From Anabaena minutissima FACHB-250 (lineage in GTDB: Bacteria; Cyanobacteriota; Cyanobacteriia; Cyanobacteriales; Nostocaceae), in the NCBI RefSeq assembly GCF_014697125.1, contig NZ_JACJRG010000020.1, positions 55,084 to 119,083 of the forward strand: DNA of 64,000 nt. The letters run 5' to 3'. The notes under the pieces are model-generated. The model was not told the origin of the DNA and did no database searches. It saw only the letters and a program-made list of their open reading frames with translations. Positions 1-9,360 of this stretch are shown one piece after another (positions within the stretch are counted from its first letter, which is position 1; every line of letters starts with the position of its first letter). A program made the position numbers and the translations under genes.

Positions 1-707
1 GCATCCGCCAGTTGCGCCTGAAGTCGGGTCATCTGGTTGGATAAATCATTCAACTGCTTGACCCCTTCTTTGGCTTCTTCCCCTAGAGAAACAACTTGGT
101 ATTTTTCTTTAAACATACGCAAAGCCAGTTCTGATTCTGCAACTTTGGCTTCCACTTGAGGTAGCTGTTTATCCAAAAATTCCCGCGCCGCCCTTGCTTC
201 CGAACGGTTAACCAGAATATTATTTTCCAGATAAGCACTCATCAAAGAATTAATGACTTTAGCCGCCTCTTGAGCATCTGTACTGCGGTAGGAAAGCTGT
301 AAAATATCAGTCCCGCGTACACTTTTCACCGTCAAAAGACGAAGAAAAGCATCCAATTCCAAAAGGTTTCCTTCCGCATCCTTAAGCTGTAAATCAGCAA
401 TAGTCTTCAGAGAAATCGTATTAGAACGAATCACCTCAGCTTCAGTTTCCAACGGGTTAGAAAGGTTTGTCACCCCACTAAGTTGTCCCACCTGTTCACT
501 AACACCAGTGAGAGAAGAAACACCACTCTGCTTATTAAACAGTAGTTTGCCATTGGCTTCATAAACTGGTTTTTGGCTGAAAGTTACCAACCCCGTCAGA
601 CCAAACACAGAACCGATAATCAGGGCTATCAATAGCCAACGTCTTTTTAAAGTTAAGCAATATTGTTGAAAGTTAATAAAATCTTGTTCTTCTTGATCAG
701 AAGGCAT
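1..707 (-). CDS. Wzz/GumC-type polysaccharide chain-length protein (5' part, runs off window)
   Basis: The reading frame is open from an ATG at 705-707 to the window edge, so only about 235 N-terminal residues are present. It begins MPSDQEEQDFINFQQYCLTL, then has a cytoplasmic basic stretch (LKRRW), one hydrophobic segment (about residues 25-43), and a periplasmic region with alternating beta/coiled-coil character (NPLETEAEVIRS, QLSYRSTDAQEAAKVIN, LVNRSEARAAREFLDKQLPQVEAKVAESE). This is the pattern of the Wzz domain of polysaccharide copolymerases and of GumC/ExoP-like proteins, which set chain length of exported polysaccharide. Whether a C-terminal tyrosine autokinase domain follows cannot be seen. 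It is divergent from the sugar transferase at 1410, which fits a surface polysaccharide locus. The family call is firm; the exact polysaccharide is unknown. Confidence 0.85.
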   Translation of the reverse strand, partial: MPSDQEEQDFINFQQYCLTLKRRWLLIALIIGSVFGLTGLVTFSQKPVYEANGKLLFNKQSGVSSLTGVSEQVGQLSGVTNLSNPLETEAEVIRSNTISLKTIADLQLKDAEGNLLELDAFLRLLTVKSVRGTDILQLSYRSTDAQEAAKVINSLMSAYLENNILVNRSEARAAREFLDKQLPQVEAKVAESELALRMFKEKYQVVSLGEEAKEGVKQLNDLSNQMTRLQAQLAD

Positions 708-1409
708 AATTCACCTAATAATTTTATTTATTCAGCTATCAGTTTTCATTGCATACCATGTGATTGTGAGGCTACACATAACAATGATTTATCATGTGTA
801 ATCTCAAATTTGGTATTGTTTCACTTTGCTAGCAGATACGAATCCCTAATTTATTTCCTTTTAATAAGGCATTATCAAGCTTTTTTGTCCGGAAATCCTA
901 CGTATTTTTACTACATTTTTTTTTTAGACTATAATCTTTTTAAGAAGTAAAAATAATTTTTACGGCATTTCTTAGGGTATTATTTCTGAATTAATACCCT
1001 TCAATCTAGGGATATAGAAACCCTCTCCCGTCAAGGATATTGGGTTCTTTGTAGAAACAAACTATCTAATAACTCCTAATAATAAAGTTTTTTAAGCATC
1101 TATAAATATTTAAGTAAGATCCACATAGCTAAATAGTGAGAATTAGTAATAAAAAATAAGGTAATAGAACTAAAATAATCAACTTCTAGTGAATATTTGG
1201 GTGTATATCAACGTTGAGAAGCATATAAATACTTTATCAAGTTGAAACCTACTGTATGAATTGCGTTACCATTTTGGACTTTTGAGAAAATTTTAGTCTG
1301 ACAACAGCTATTGGCTGTGATTATCAATTTATCTAAGGTCAGTATGGCTGGCTGGCATTACATCTGGTAATGCCTATTTTGCCATTTTTAATCTTTGGAA
1401 ATCATACAG
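708..1409. other. AT-rich divergent intergenic region
   Basis: About 700 bp separate the Wzz-type gene (minus) from the sugar transferase (plus). The DNA is strongly AT-rich with long A and T runs. An open frame at 663-950 (plus) lacks a convincing ribosome site and has no recognisable protein features. The region should hold the promoters of both divergent genes, but I see no unambiguous promoter motif. Confidence 0.5.
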
Positions 1410-2822
1410 ATGCAGATTACTCTTAGTGTTAGCAATCAAGGAAGTAAGTTATCTCAAACCCACAACATCCTCTGTCTATTGCTACTGCTAGGGGATATTG
1501 TCGGTTTAGTGTTGAGTTTATCTCTAACGTTTTGGACAAATTGGGATAAAAATCTCAATACTGTTGACCCCTTTGTTAATTTATTATTTTGCTTGCTAGT
1601 CATTACTGGGCTATATCTAGCAGACACCTACCATCCAGACAACCAAATTTCAGGTTTACGCGCTCCGGCTCGGATTTTAATTACTAATGTAGTCGTAGGC
1701 TGCATCTTTTTTGTCATCCTCCATATCATTGAGAATGGGGAAAAGCTAGCCTTGTGGAAATGGCAAATTTTGCTCCCTAGTCTGGGTATATTGACCATCT
1801 GGACGATATGCTTAAGAATATGGGCAGCAAAATGGGCGCGATCGCAAGCTCAAAATAGTCGATGGCTAATTGTAGGCGCGAACAAAGAAACCATCGAATT
1901 TGGCAAAACTTTTCTTCAACACAACTCATTGGGTCGGCTAGTCATCTTAGCAACACCAGACCAAAACACCCATGAGTTAGCTAACAATCATCGCATTTGC
2001 GTTACTAATCTCTATGACTTACCCCAATGGACACAGCAGGCGTGGTCAGGGGTAGTAGTAGCCACCCCAACAGAATTATCTGACATCCAGGTGCAGCAGT
2101 TGATGCAGTTGCGCCTAGTTGGTGTCCCCATCTACGGTATCCCAGATATTTGTGAAAACCTCTGGTACAAACTCCCCTCGTCTCTACTGCAAGATAACTG
2201 GCTGGTCTTTAGTGCGGGGTATCACCTCACCTCTAGCAGCATCAGTCAAAAAATCAAGCGCGTCACAGACATAATTTTGGCATCCCTATTATTTCTAGGT
2301 TTGTTTCCCCTCATGTTACTGACAGCCTTAGCCATCAAATTAGATAGCCCTGGCTCATTTTTCTACAGTCAAGTACGGACAGGGTTAAAAGGACAAACCT
2401 TTCGGGTTTACAAATTTCGTTCCATGTATCAGGATGCGGAAAAACGCGGCGTGCAGTGGGCGCATGAAGATGATCCGCGCATTACTAGGGTTGGACGCTG
2501 GCTACGCCTGTTGAGAATTGATGAACTACCACAAATTTTCAATGTTTTATCAGGAGAAATGAGCTTAATTGGCCCTCGTCCAGAACGACCAGAGTTTGAT
2601 ATCAAACTGCGACAAGAGATTCCCTACTATGACTTGCGTTATATCGTCAAACCCGGAATTACAGGCTGGGCGCAGGTGATGTATCCCTACGGCGCATCAG
2701 TAGAAGACGCTTACGAAAAGTTAGCTTATGACCTCTACTACATCAAGAATTATTCACCATTTTTAGATTTAGCGATCGCCTTCAAAACCATCCGGGTCGT
2801 GTTATTAGGTAAAGGCAGATGA
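1410..2822 (+). CDS. Undecaprenyl-phosphate sugar phosphotransferase (initiating glycosyltransferase)
   Basis: This is an integral membrane enzyme that would transfer a sugar-1-phosphate from a nucleotide sugar to the lipid carrier undecaprenyl phosphate, starting a polysaccharide repeat unit. The N-terminal half has several hydrophobic helices (LLLLLGDIVGLVLSLSL, LLFCLLVITGLYLA, ILITNVVVGCIFFVIL) and a soluble Rossmann-like middle part. The C-terminal catalytic domain has the family signatures KRVTDIILASLLF, VYKFRSM, LRLLRIDELPQIFNVL, LIGPRPERPEF and KPGITGWAQV. I place the start at the ATG at 1410 (GGA about 10 bases upstream) rather than the in-frame TTG at 1395. The last four bases overlap the galE start (ATGA), so the two genes are probably translationally coupled. 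The donor sugar is not predictable from sequence. Confidence 0.88.
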   Translation: MQITLSVSNQGSKLSQTHNILCLLLLLGDIVGLVLSLSLTFWTNWDKNLNTVDPFVNLLFCLLVITGLYLADTYHPDNQISGLRAPARILITNVVVGCIFFVILHIIENGEKLALWKWQILLPSLGILTIWTICLRIWAAKWARSQAQNSRWLIVGANKETIEFGKTFLQHNSLGRLVILATPDQNTHELANNHRICVTNLYDLPQWTQQAWSGVVVATPTELSDIQVQQLMQLRLVGVPIYGIPDICENLWYKLPSSLLQDNWLVFSAGYHLTSSSISQKIKRVTDIILASLLFLGLFPLMLLTALAIKLDSPGSFFYSQVRTGLKGQTFRVYKFRSMYQDAEKRGVQWAHEDDPRITRVGRWLRLLRIDELPQIFNVLSGEMSLIGPRPERPEFDIKLRQEIPYYDLRYIVKPGITGWAQVMYPYGASVEDAYEKLAYDLYYIKNYSPFLDLAIAFKTIRVVLLGKGR

Positions 2823-3853
2823 AAAAGAAAATTTTAGTCACAGGCGGAGCAGGATATATCGGCTCTCACGTAGTCCGCCAATTGGGTGCAGCTGGCTATG
2901 ATGTAGTGGTCTATGACAATTGTTCTACAGGTTCAGCCCAAGCCGTCCTCCACGGTGATTTAATCATTGGGGATTTAGCAGATTTAGATACTCTTTACCG
3001 GGTGTTTTTCCAGCATCAATTTACCGCCGTCCTACACTTTGCTGCTAGTCTGAACGTCCCGGAATCAGTGGCTCATCCCCTGGAATACTACGCCAACAAC
3101 ACCCGTAACACCCTAAACTTACTGCGTTGTTGTAGCGATATGGGCGTTAACCAAATCATCTTTTCCAGCACAGCCGCCGTCTATGGACAACCAGCGACCA
3201 ACCCTGTCACCGAGTCCACACCCACCGAACCCATTAACCCCTACGGACGCTCAAAACTGTCCTCTGAATGGCTAATTCGAGACTATGCCACAGCCTCATC
3301 TCTGCGGTACGTAATTTTACGCTACTTTAATATCGCCGGCGCAGAACCTGGCGGCAGACTAGGGCAAATGTCCAAAAATGTCTCTCATTTAATCGGAGTA
3401 GCCTGTAATGCCGCACTCAAACGCCAACCAGGTATACGCATTTTTGGTACAGATTTTCCCACCCCAGATGGCACAGCAATTAGAGATTATCTTCACGTTG
3501 AAGACTTAGCGACAGCACATTTAGACGCTTTGCGCTACCTAGAAGAAGGTCAAGAGAGCCAAATTCTCAATTGTGGTTATGGACAAGGGTATAGTGTGCG
3601 GCAAGTCATTGAACGAGTGAAAGTCATATCTGGAGTAGATTTCCCGGTCATCGAAACAGATCGCAGGCCTGGAGATCCAGCTTGTGTAATTACCTGTGCC
3701 GACAGAATCCGTCAAGTATTGGGATGGAAACCCAAATATAATGATTTGGATCTGATCGTTTATACAACCCTGGCGTGGGAAATGCGTCAGAAAGGTGCAA
3801 TACCCAATTTAATAACTCAACCCAAATTCACAACTCAACCAAAAGTAGCCTAA
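2819..3853 (+). CDS. galE: UDP-glucose 4-epimerase
   Basis: Short-chain dehydrogenase/reductase-type enzyme interconverting UDP-glucose and UDP-galactose in the cytoplasm, supplying galactose for polysaccharide made by the neighbouring pathway. The NAD-binding loop GGAGYIGSH lies at residues 9-17, the acidic partner of the adenine ribose at YDN (32-34), and the catalytic set is Ser/Thr in FSSTAAVYG (about 117-119) with Tyr142 and Lys146 in PYGRSK. Other GalE hallmarks are RYFNIAGA, GTAIRDYLHVEDLA and RRPGDPA. At 344 residues it is a normal family length. It overlaps the upstream sugar transferase by four bases. Substrate use by other UDP-sugars cannot be excluded. Confidence 0.92.
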   Translation: MKKKILVTGGAGYIGSHVVRQLGAAGYDVVVYDNCSTGSAQAVLHGDLIIGDLADLDTLYRVFFQHQFTAVLHFAASLNVPESVAHPLEYYANNTRNTLNLLRCCSDMGVNQIIFSSTAAVYGQPATNPVTESTPTEPINPYGRSKLSSEWLIRDYATASSLRYVILRYFNIAGAEPGGRLGQMSKNVSHLIGVACNAALKRQPGIRIFGTDFPTPDGTAIRDYLHVEDLATAHLDALRYLEEGQESQILNCGYGQGYSVRQVIERVKVISGVDFPVIETDRRPGDPACVITCADRIRQVLGWKPKYNDLDLIVYTTLAWEMRQKGAIPNLITQPKFTTQPKVA

Positions 3854-4005
3854 CGTTTGTAGTGAGGACTTCATTTCAACCTTTGTAAAAACATCAACAG
3901 CAAAAAATGATCATTTCAGGCCGCTTTCACTGGATGCCGGATTTCAATTACCATGTGTATTGTCATCCATCTTCATGGGCTACATTAACCTAGCCAGCGA
4001 TCGCT

Positions 4006-6219
4006 ATGCCTAAATCTAAAAAAGCTTCTGATTCTATTAATTTAAACAATCCACAATATTATATTAACCGAGAGTTAAGCTGGTTAGAATTCAACAATCG
4101 GGTATTACATGAAGCTTGCGATCCACGCACACGGTTGCTAGAACGATTGAAGTTTTTAGCAATTTTCAGTTCTAACTTAGATGAATTTTTTATGGTACGG
4201 GTTGCAGCTCTCAAGCAACAGGTAGAAGCGAAGGTGAGTAAGTTAACCCCCGATGGACGCACCCCACAACAGCAGTTAGATGATATTCGCTTACACCTTA
4301 TACCTCAAGTCAGCAAAGAACACCAACAGTTTGAACAAGTTATCCGTCCATTGTTGGCTGGTCAGGGTATTCATATCCTGGATTACATTAACCTGACTCA
4401 AAAACAGCGCACCTATCTAGATAATTATTTTGAAGACCAAATTTTCCCTGTTCTGACACCCTTAGCAGTTGACCCCAGCCATCCCTTTCCCTACATTTCT
4501 AATCTCAGCTTGAATTTGGCGGTTTTGGTAAAAAATCCGGACACAGATGAGGAATTTTTTGCTAGGGTGAAAGTCCCCAGCGTCTTGCCACGATTTTTGC
4601 CCCTACCACCGGAGTTGGGCATTAATATGGAAAATGGCAAACCAGCTAACTGGACTGGTGTACCCTTAGAACAGGCGATCGCCCATAATTTAGAGTCTCT
4701 GTTTCCAGGGATGAATATCCAGGAATATCATCCTTTCCGCATAACGCGTGATGCTGATTTGACTTTAGAAGAAGACGAAGCTGATGACTTATTACTCGCT
4801 ATAGAACAAGAACTACGAAAACGCCGCATCGGTGGAAACCCTGTCCGCATCGAAATCCAATCCCAAACCCCTGAACCAATACGTACTAGGTTATTACAAG
4901 ATTTAGAACTCACAGAAAATGATGTCTACCAAGCGGAAGGTCTGTTAGGACTGCGAGATTTGATGTATTTTATGGCCTTACCCTTGCCAGAACTCAAAGA
5001 TCCACCACGCCAGTCTGTAGTACCAATGCGCTTGCAACGATTAGGAGAACCCAGTCTAGACCGCGATGTGTTGGAGTTAGAAGAGGGTAAAGATTTCTTT
5101 TCTGTAATTAGAGAAAAAGATTTATTTGTTCACCATCCCTATCAATCTTTTTCAGCTACAGTGGTACGCTTTATCACCCATGCTGCCCACGACCCGAATG
5201 TACTAGCCATTAAAATGACTTTGTACCGTACTTCTGGGGATTCGCCAATTGTTAATGCCTTAATTGCCGCAGCAGAAAATGGCAAACAGGTATCAGTATT
5301 GGTGGAATTAAAAGCCCGATTTGACGAAGAAAATAATATTTACTGGGCAAGGCGATTAGAAAGGGTGGGGGTACACGTTGTTTACGGTTTGGTTGGTTTA
5401 AAAACCCATTGCAAAACCGTCATGGTGGTGCGCCGAGAAAAAGACAGGATGCGCCGCTATGTACATATCGGTACGGGCAACTATAATCCTAAAACGGCAC
5501 GACTATATACAGATTTAGGTTTATTTAGTTGTCGAGAAGAATTAGGTGCTGATATTACAGATTTATTTAATTTCTTGACAGGATATTCGCGGCAGAAATC
5601 TTATCGAGAATTATTAGTTGCGCCTGTGAATATGCGCGATCGCTTTTTGGAATTAATTCATCGTGAAATTACCAATGTCAAAAACGGCTGCACAGGTCGC
5701 ATTGTGGCCAAGATGAATTCCCTTGTTGATCCGCAAATTATTACTACTTTGTATGAAGCCTCTCGCGCCGGCGTACAAATTGACTTGATCATCCGGGGCA
5801 TTTGCTGCTTACGTCCAGGGCTGCCTGACTTGAGTGAAAATATTCGTGTGATTAGTATTATTGGCCGGTTTTTAGAACACTCGCGAATGTATTATTTCTA
5901 CAACAATGGCCAAGAAGAAATTTATATTGGTAGTGCTGATTGGATGAGCCGGAACTTAGACCGTCGAGTGGAAGTAATTACCCCGATAAAAGACCAAGAT
6001 ATTGCTAAAGACTTGCAAGAAATATTGGGAATAATGCTAGCAGATAATCGTCAAGCTTGGGATTTACAAGGTGATGGGACTTATATTCAACGCCGTCCTG
6101 GAGATGATTGCCCCGAATCTCACTCCCAAAACACACTGATGAATATGGCCTTAGGTTCAACTGGGATAACAGCAAATTTAATTGATGCCAAAAAAAGTTC
6201 TTCATTAACAGATAATTAG
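4006..6219 (+). CDS. ppk1: Polyphosphate kinase 1
   Basis: Catalyses reversible transfer of the ATP gamma phosphate to a growing inorganic polyphosphate chain; in cyanobacteria this builds phosphate reserve granules. The 737-residue protein shows the N domain (RELSWLEFNNRVLHEA, FFMVRVAALKQQ), the head domain, and two phospholipase-D-like catalytic domains. The histidine expected to be autophosphorylated is His468 in LKTHCKT, followed by the family block HIGTGNYNPKTARLYTD; the second conserved histidine is His625 in FLEHSRMYYF. The start ATG lies just after a HIP1 octamer. The gene stands alone, with about 150 bp on each side; no pho box could be identified by eye. Confidence 0.96.
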   Translation: MPKSKKASDSINLNNPQYYINRELSWLEFNNRVLHEACDPRTRLLERLKFLAIFSSNLDEFFMVRVAALKQQVEAKVSKLTPDGRTPQQQLDDIRLHLIPQVSKEHQQFEQVIRPLLAGQGIHILDYINLTQKQRTYLDNYFEDQIFPVLTPLAVDPSHPFPYISNLSLNLAVLVKNPDTDEEFFARVKVPSVLPRFLPLPPELGINMENGKPANWTGVPLEQAIAHNLESLFPGMNIQEYHPFRITRDADLTLEEDEADDLLLAIEQELRKRRIGGNPVRIEIQSQTPEPIRTRLLQDLELTENDVYQAEGLLGLRDLMYFMALPLPELKDPPRQSVVPMRLQRLGEPSLDRDVLELEEGKDFFSVIREKDLFVHHPYQSFSATVVRFITHAAHDPNVLAIKMTLYRTSGDSPIVNALIAAAENGKQVSVLVELKARFDEENNIYWARRLERVGVHVVYGLVGLKTHCKTVMVVRREKDRMRRYVHIGTGNYNPKTARLYTDLGLFSCREELGADITDLFNFLTGYSRQKSYRELLVAPVNMRDRFLELIHREITNVKNGCTGRIVAKMNSLVDPQIITTLYEASRAGVQIDLIIRGICCLRPGLPDLSENIRVISIIGRFLEHSRMYYFYNNGQEEIYIGSADWMSRNLDRRVEVITPIKDQDIAKDLQEILGIMLADNRQAWDLQGDGTYIQRRPGDDCPESHSQNTLMNMALGSTGITANLIDAKKSSSLTDN

Positions 6220-6374
6220 ATCAAGTCCATTCTTTATCAAAACTTCAATTTTTTTTCTGAGAAGTTTTATCAATTCCTCTGCTGATGTACCAATTATTCA
6301 ACCATAAGATAGAGTAGTTATTAGTAGTTATTCCCATAGACTAGAGGGATTATCGTATTTACTTTTTCCCTGGA

Positions 6375-6791
6375 ATGTTAATGTTCTCCTGTGAGTCTTC
6401 TACCTTACGAGTTCTAGTGGTTGACGATCATGAACTGACTCGTTTAACACTAAAATTAGCTTTCGCAGGTCAGGAAAATATTCAAGTTGTGGGTTTAGCT
6501 AGTAACGGTCAAGAAGCTATAGAAATGGTAAAAGATTTTCATCCTGATGTGATTGTTCTGGATTTACAGATGCCAATTATGGATGGTTGGAGTGCTTCTG
6601 GACATATTAAAGCCCTTTCTCCCAAAACTCAGATATTGGCTTATTCTTCGGTCGAAGAAGCTGCTTTGCCTGACAAAAACACAATGTTTAACTTTGATGA
6701 AGTATGTAAAAAAGATGTTCCTACCAGTGAACTAGTTGCTTTAGTCAGACAACTAGGAAAAAGTGTAGGTAATAATTCTATTTCTAGGTAG
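6375..6791 (+). CDS. Stand-alone response regulator receiver protein
   Basis: A 138-residue protein made of one CheY-like receiver domain without an output domain. The acidic pocket is Asp17-Asp18 (VVDDHELTR), the phospho-acceptor is Asp63 in VLDLQMPIMDGW, the switch position is Ser in AYSSVEE, and Lys is present in VCKKDVP. It would act as a phospho-relay shuttle or bind a partner protein. The start could be either of two nearby ATG codons (6375 or 6381) behind a GGAA. No cognate kinase is adjacent; the nearest one is SasA 4 kb away, and no link is implied. Confidence 0.85.
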   Translation: MLMFSCESSTLRVLVVDDHELTRLTLKLAFAGQENIQVVGLASNGQEAIEMVKDFHPDVIVLDLQMPIMDGWSASGHIKALSPKTQILAYSSVEEAALPDKNTMFNFDEVCKKDVPTSELVALVRQLGKSVGNNSISR

Positions 6792-6925
6792 ATAAAAGGA
6801 GCTAGTATTGCAAGGCAAAAGTCAAAATTCAAAACTCAACAAGCTTATATCTCGAAGCTTTTACTTGTTTGAAATGGTAGATTGATTTATGCCATGCTTT
6901 ACTAGCCTCTAGCCGCCATACTAGA

Positions 6926-7108
6926 TTAATTATTCTCTGGTTGTGGAATAGTACGTCTAAATTCTTCAATCAATTCATCTAGTTCTTCCAAGGCTTGATT
7001 TACGTCAACTCTCAAAATTCCCAAATTTGGTTGCTCTAAAAGGCTCAGTAGGTACTCACGTTTACTTTCAACGATCGCAATCCTCTCTTTGAGTGTCTGT
7101 AAATCCAT
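6926..7108 (-). CDS. Small coiled-coil protein, unknown function
   Basis: Sixty residues, strongly charged and heptad-like (MDLQTLKERIAIVESKREYL, then QALEELDELIEEFRR), predicted to be almost entirely helical. A good ribosome site (AAGGAG, about 10 bases before the ATG) supports real translation. It is divergent from the DUF2854 gene and convergent with the receiver gene. No domain is recognised; possible roles include a dimerising adaptor, but this is not supported by anything beyond composition. Confidence 0.65.
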   Translation of the reverse strand: MDLQTLKERIAIVESKREYLLSLLEQPNLGILRVDVNQALEELDELIEEFRRTIPQPENN

Positions 7109-7272
7109 TGTTTTTTCTCCTTGATATTATCTCTAAGTTTAAAGTTAACTCAAAAAAGCCATGCTTGTAACACATCTCGATTAGGGCAACTAGCGATCGC
7201 ATCAGGAAATTTAGTGCCTAATTTGATGATAATAAAGCTAGATGTGTTAAGAATTTATACGATTCTGAGATT

Positions 7273-7818
7273 ATGTTACGTAAAATTTCTCTGGGAACTC
7301 TTGGTTTAAGCGTCGGTGGCATATTGATTATCGTAGGCTTTGTTGCTTACGCTGCGGATAACGCTACACTGAATTTAGTGGGATTTTTCTACGGCTTTCC
7401 ACTGTTTCTAGGAGGATTAGCACTCAAAGCTAATGAAATCAAGCCGATTCCCTTCAGCAAACCAACTCAACCATCAGTTTTATTATTGCGAGAACAGCAA
7501 GCAACTGTTACCCAAAATAAAATTCGTAAAGATATTACTCGCTATTGCTATGGACAGGATGCCCATTTAGATAGTGCGCTTTCTTATCTGGGTCTAGGCC
7601 TTTCGGATGACGAAAGACCCATAATCACAGGTTTACGGGAAACAGAAATTAATGGTGCTTACGCCTTAATTTTAGAATTTGATTCGCCATCCGTACAAAT
7701 TAGCGATTGGCAGGAAAAGCAAGAAAAAATGACTAAATACTTTGGTCCAGAAATAGAGGTAAAAATTACATTAGTCAATGAAAATCAAATTGAATTAGCC
7801 GTGATTACTAATAAATAG
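7273..7818 (+). CDS. DUF2854 membrane protein
   Basis: A 181-residue protein with two N-terminal membrane helices (LGLSVGGILIIVGFVAYA and LVGFFYGFPLFLGGLALKA) and a soluble C-terminal domain of about 110 residues (ITRYCYGQDAHLDSALSYLG, then LVNENQIELAVI). I recognise the N-terminal block MLRKISLGTLGLSVGGIL as the cyanobacterial and plastid DUF2854 family. Its biochemical role is not known to me. It would sit in thylakoid or plasma membrane with the C-terminal domain on one face. The gene is followed by a long perfect hairpin at 7839-7883. Confidence 0.8.
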   Translation: MLRKISLGTLGLSVGGILIIVGFVAYAADNATLNLVGFFYGFPLFLGGLALKANEIKPIPFSKPTQPSVLLLREQQATVTQNKIRKDITRYCYGQDAHLDSALSYLGLGLSDDERPIITGLRETEINGAYALILEFDSPSVQISDWQEKQEKMTKYFGPEIEVKITLVNENQIELAVITNK

Positions 7819-7838
7819 TCATTAGGAATCAGGCGTGG

Positions 7839-7883
7839 GCATTAAATAACTGATGTTGATGTAAGATTTCAGTTATTTAATGC
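7839..7883 (+). terminator. 15-bp perfect hairpin after the DUF2854 gene
   Basis: The arms GCATTAAATAACTGA (7839-7853) and TCAGTTATTTAATGC (7869-7883) are perfectly complementary with a 15-base loop. No strong T tract follows, so it may be a processing or stability element as much as an intrinsic terminator. A second, weaker inverted pair (TAGGCAATG / CATTGCCTA) lies between about 7900 and 7957. Confidence 0.55.
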
Positions 7884-8029
7884 TAATTCTTGTAGAAGAG
7901 TAGGCAATGTTTTTCCTGTGCTGAAATCCTAATCTTTATGTTATTGGCATTGCCTAGCTTACGGTTATTAAAATGGTGTGGCATATTTAGATAAATTTTC
8001 CGTCACAACTATGTCTTGGACAGATATAG

Positions 8030-8290
8030 TTACTTTTCTAAACGTACTGCATACCATTGCAAATATTTGCCAATTCCCACATCCAATTCACAACTCGTGT
8101 CAATTAAATGTTGGGCTTGGGCTGCTGGAGAATCAAACTGTTGTAACTCAAATGGCAAATCTTTAAAATCAATTTTTTGTAATTCGCTTTTGAGCTTTTC
8201 TAATAATTCTATTGTTGTCAGAAACTGTTCTGGTTGATTTGTTTCTAAAACCACAAAATTATCCTGTTGATACATTAATGGATCAGGCAT
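8030..8290 (-). CDS. CRR7-like (chlororespiratory reduction 7) protein
   Basis: Eighty-six residues beginning MPDPLMYQQDNFVVLETNQP and ending DVGIGKYLQWYAVRLEK. I recognise this as the small soluble family related to plant CRR7 (formerly DUF3571), which in chloroplasts is needed to assemble the NAD(P)H dehydrogenase-like complex. In cyanobacteria a role with NDH-1 is plausible but inferred from the plant protein. It is transcribed alone on the minus strand; about 1 kb without genes lies upstream. Confidence 0.72.
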   Translation of the reverse strand: MPDPLMYQQDNFVVLETNQPEQFLTTIELLEKLKSELQKIDFKDLPFELQQFDSPAAQAQHLIDTSCELDVGIGKYLQWYAVRLEK

Positions 8291-9360
8291 AAAATAGATT
8301 AACTTAATGCGTGGATATAATTAATTTGCTGTTTGCCTTTTACTTCCTTCTCTCGCCAACTTATTTGTATTGATCTTAATTTTAGACACATTGCTGACAT
8401 TTTGCCGAAAAATTCACCTAATCCTCTAAAATTTAGTATATAAAATAACTTTTTTAAGTGATCTTACTAAATCAAATTGCCAAATGCAAATGAAAATAAA
8501 GTCTTGTTAATAGCTTTATATTAACATGGTGTAATTTATGTAATTACCCCAAATAAATATCCAAAATCAAACTTTTGAAAAATGCCGAATAAATTGCTAG
8601 CAATCAAGCAAGATGCTGGTTAATCTAACTTTCTCAGGTCATTTGGTGATAGAACTACTTTATTAAACTAGTGTCTAAAATGACTATATTGGTAGAGATA
8701 TAAACTAGGTATTTAAAGTTTTGCATACCATCGCAATTAAATGCTAGCAAGCGGGAACTATAAAAGTAACATTTCTTAGCATAGCTAGACATGAGTATTA
8801 AGGTATTTGTTACCTTAATTACCTGTATACAGGAATCCTAAATGATATATGAAAAATTTTCAGTAATGTAGGGTGGGCTTTGTCAACCAAAACCTAGATA
8901 TAGTGGGCTACGTGTATTTTAAAAATCCAATCAGATACCTATATATTGATAAATTGTCTATGCAACTTAGTATGATGTCGTTTTCTTCGCTAAAGATTAT
9001 CGAACAGTTTTTCATCCACACAAGTTTTCGAGGTAGATCGGATAGATGCGTTTTGAGAATTCCCATATTGATAAGTGAGCGATGATCTTTAGGCGATCGC
9101 ATCATTACTTGTCACTGTTTACACACATGATCTAGTCGGACAGTAACACAATCGCCATTAAAGAGTAAATTAGCACAAGATATTTTGCATATTGCTTGTG
9201 ACCTGATCAAAACTAAGTCATTATTTTACTCTCCAACTAGTTATTCACCTAAATATGGCTACTTTAAACAAATTTCGGTTACAAGTAATTAATTTACAGG
9301 AGCAGGATTTTTCTAGGTTTGCTCCTTTTAAACTCTGAGGATTTCTGTGGAACGCAACTC
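8291..9360. other. 1.07-kb intergenic region without a convincing gene
   Basis: AT-rich DNA between the CRR7-like gene (minus) and the diguanylate cyclase (plus). Open frames at 8873-9085 (plus) and 8908-9105 (minus) have no ribosome sites and no protein-like pattern. One HIP1 octamer lies near 9092. The length leaves room for a non-coding RNA or long leader, but I could not identify one by structure. Confidence 0.5.

Noticed and set aside
663..950. 95-codon plus-strand frame at the start of the window
   Set aside because: It overlaps the start of the Wzz-type gene, is AT-driven in composition (Phe, Tyr, Ile, Asn) and lacks a ribosome site.
8873..9105. Two small opposed frames in the 1-kb gap before the diguanylate cyclase
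   Set aside because: Each is the mirror of the other, without ribosome sites or recognisable features.
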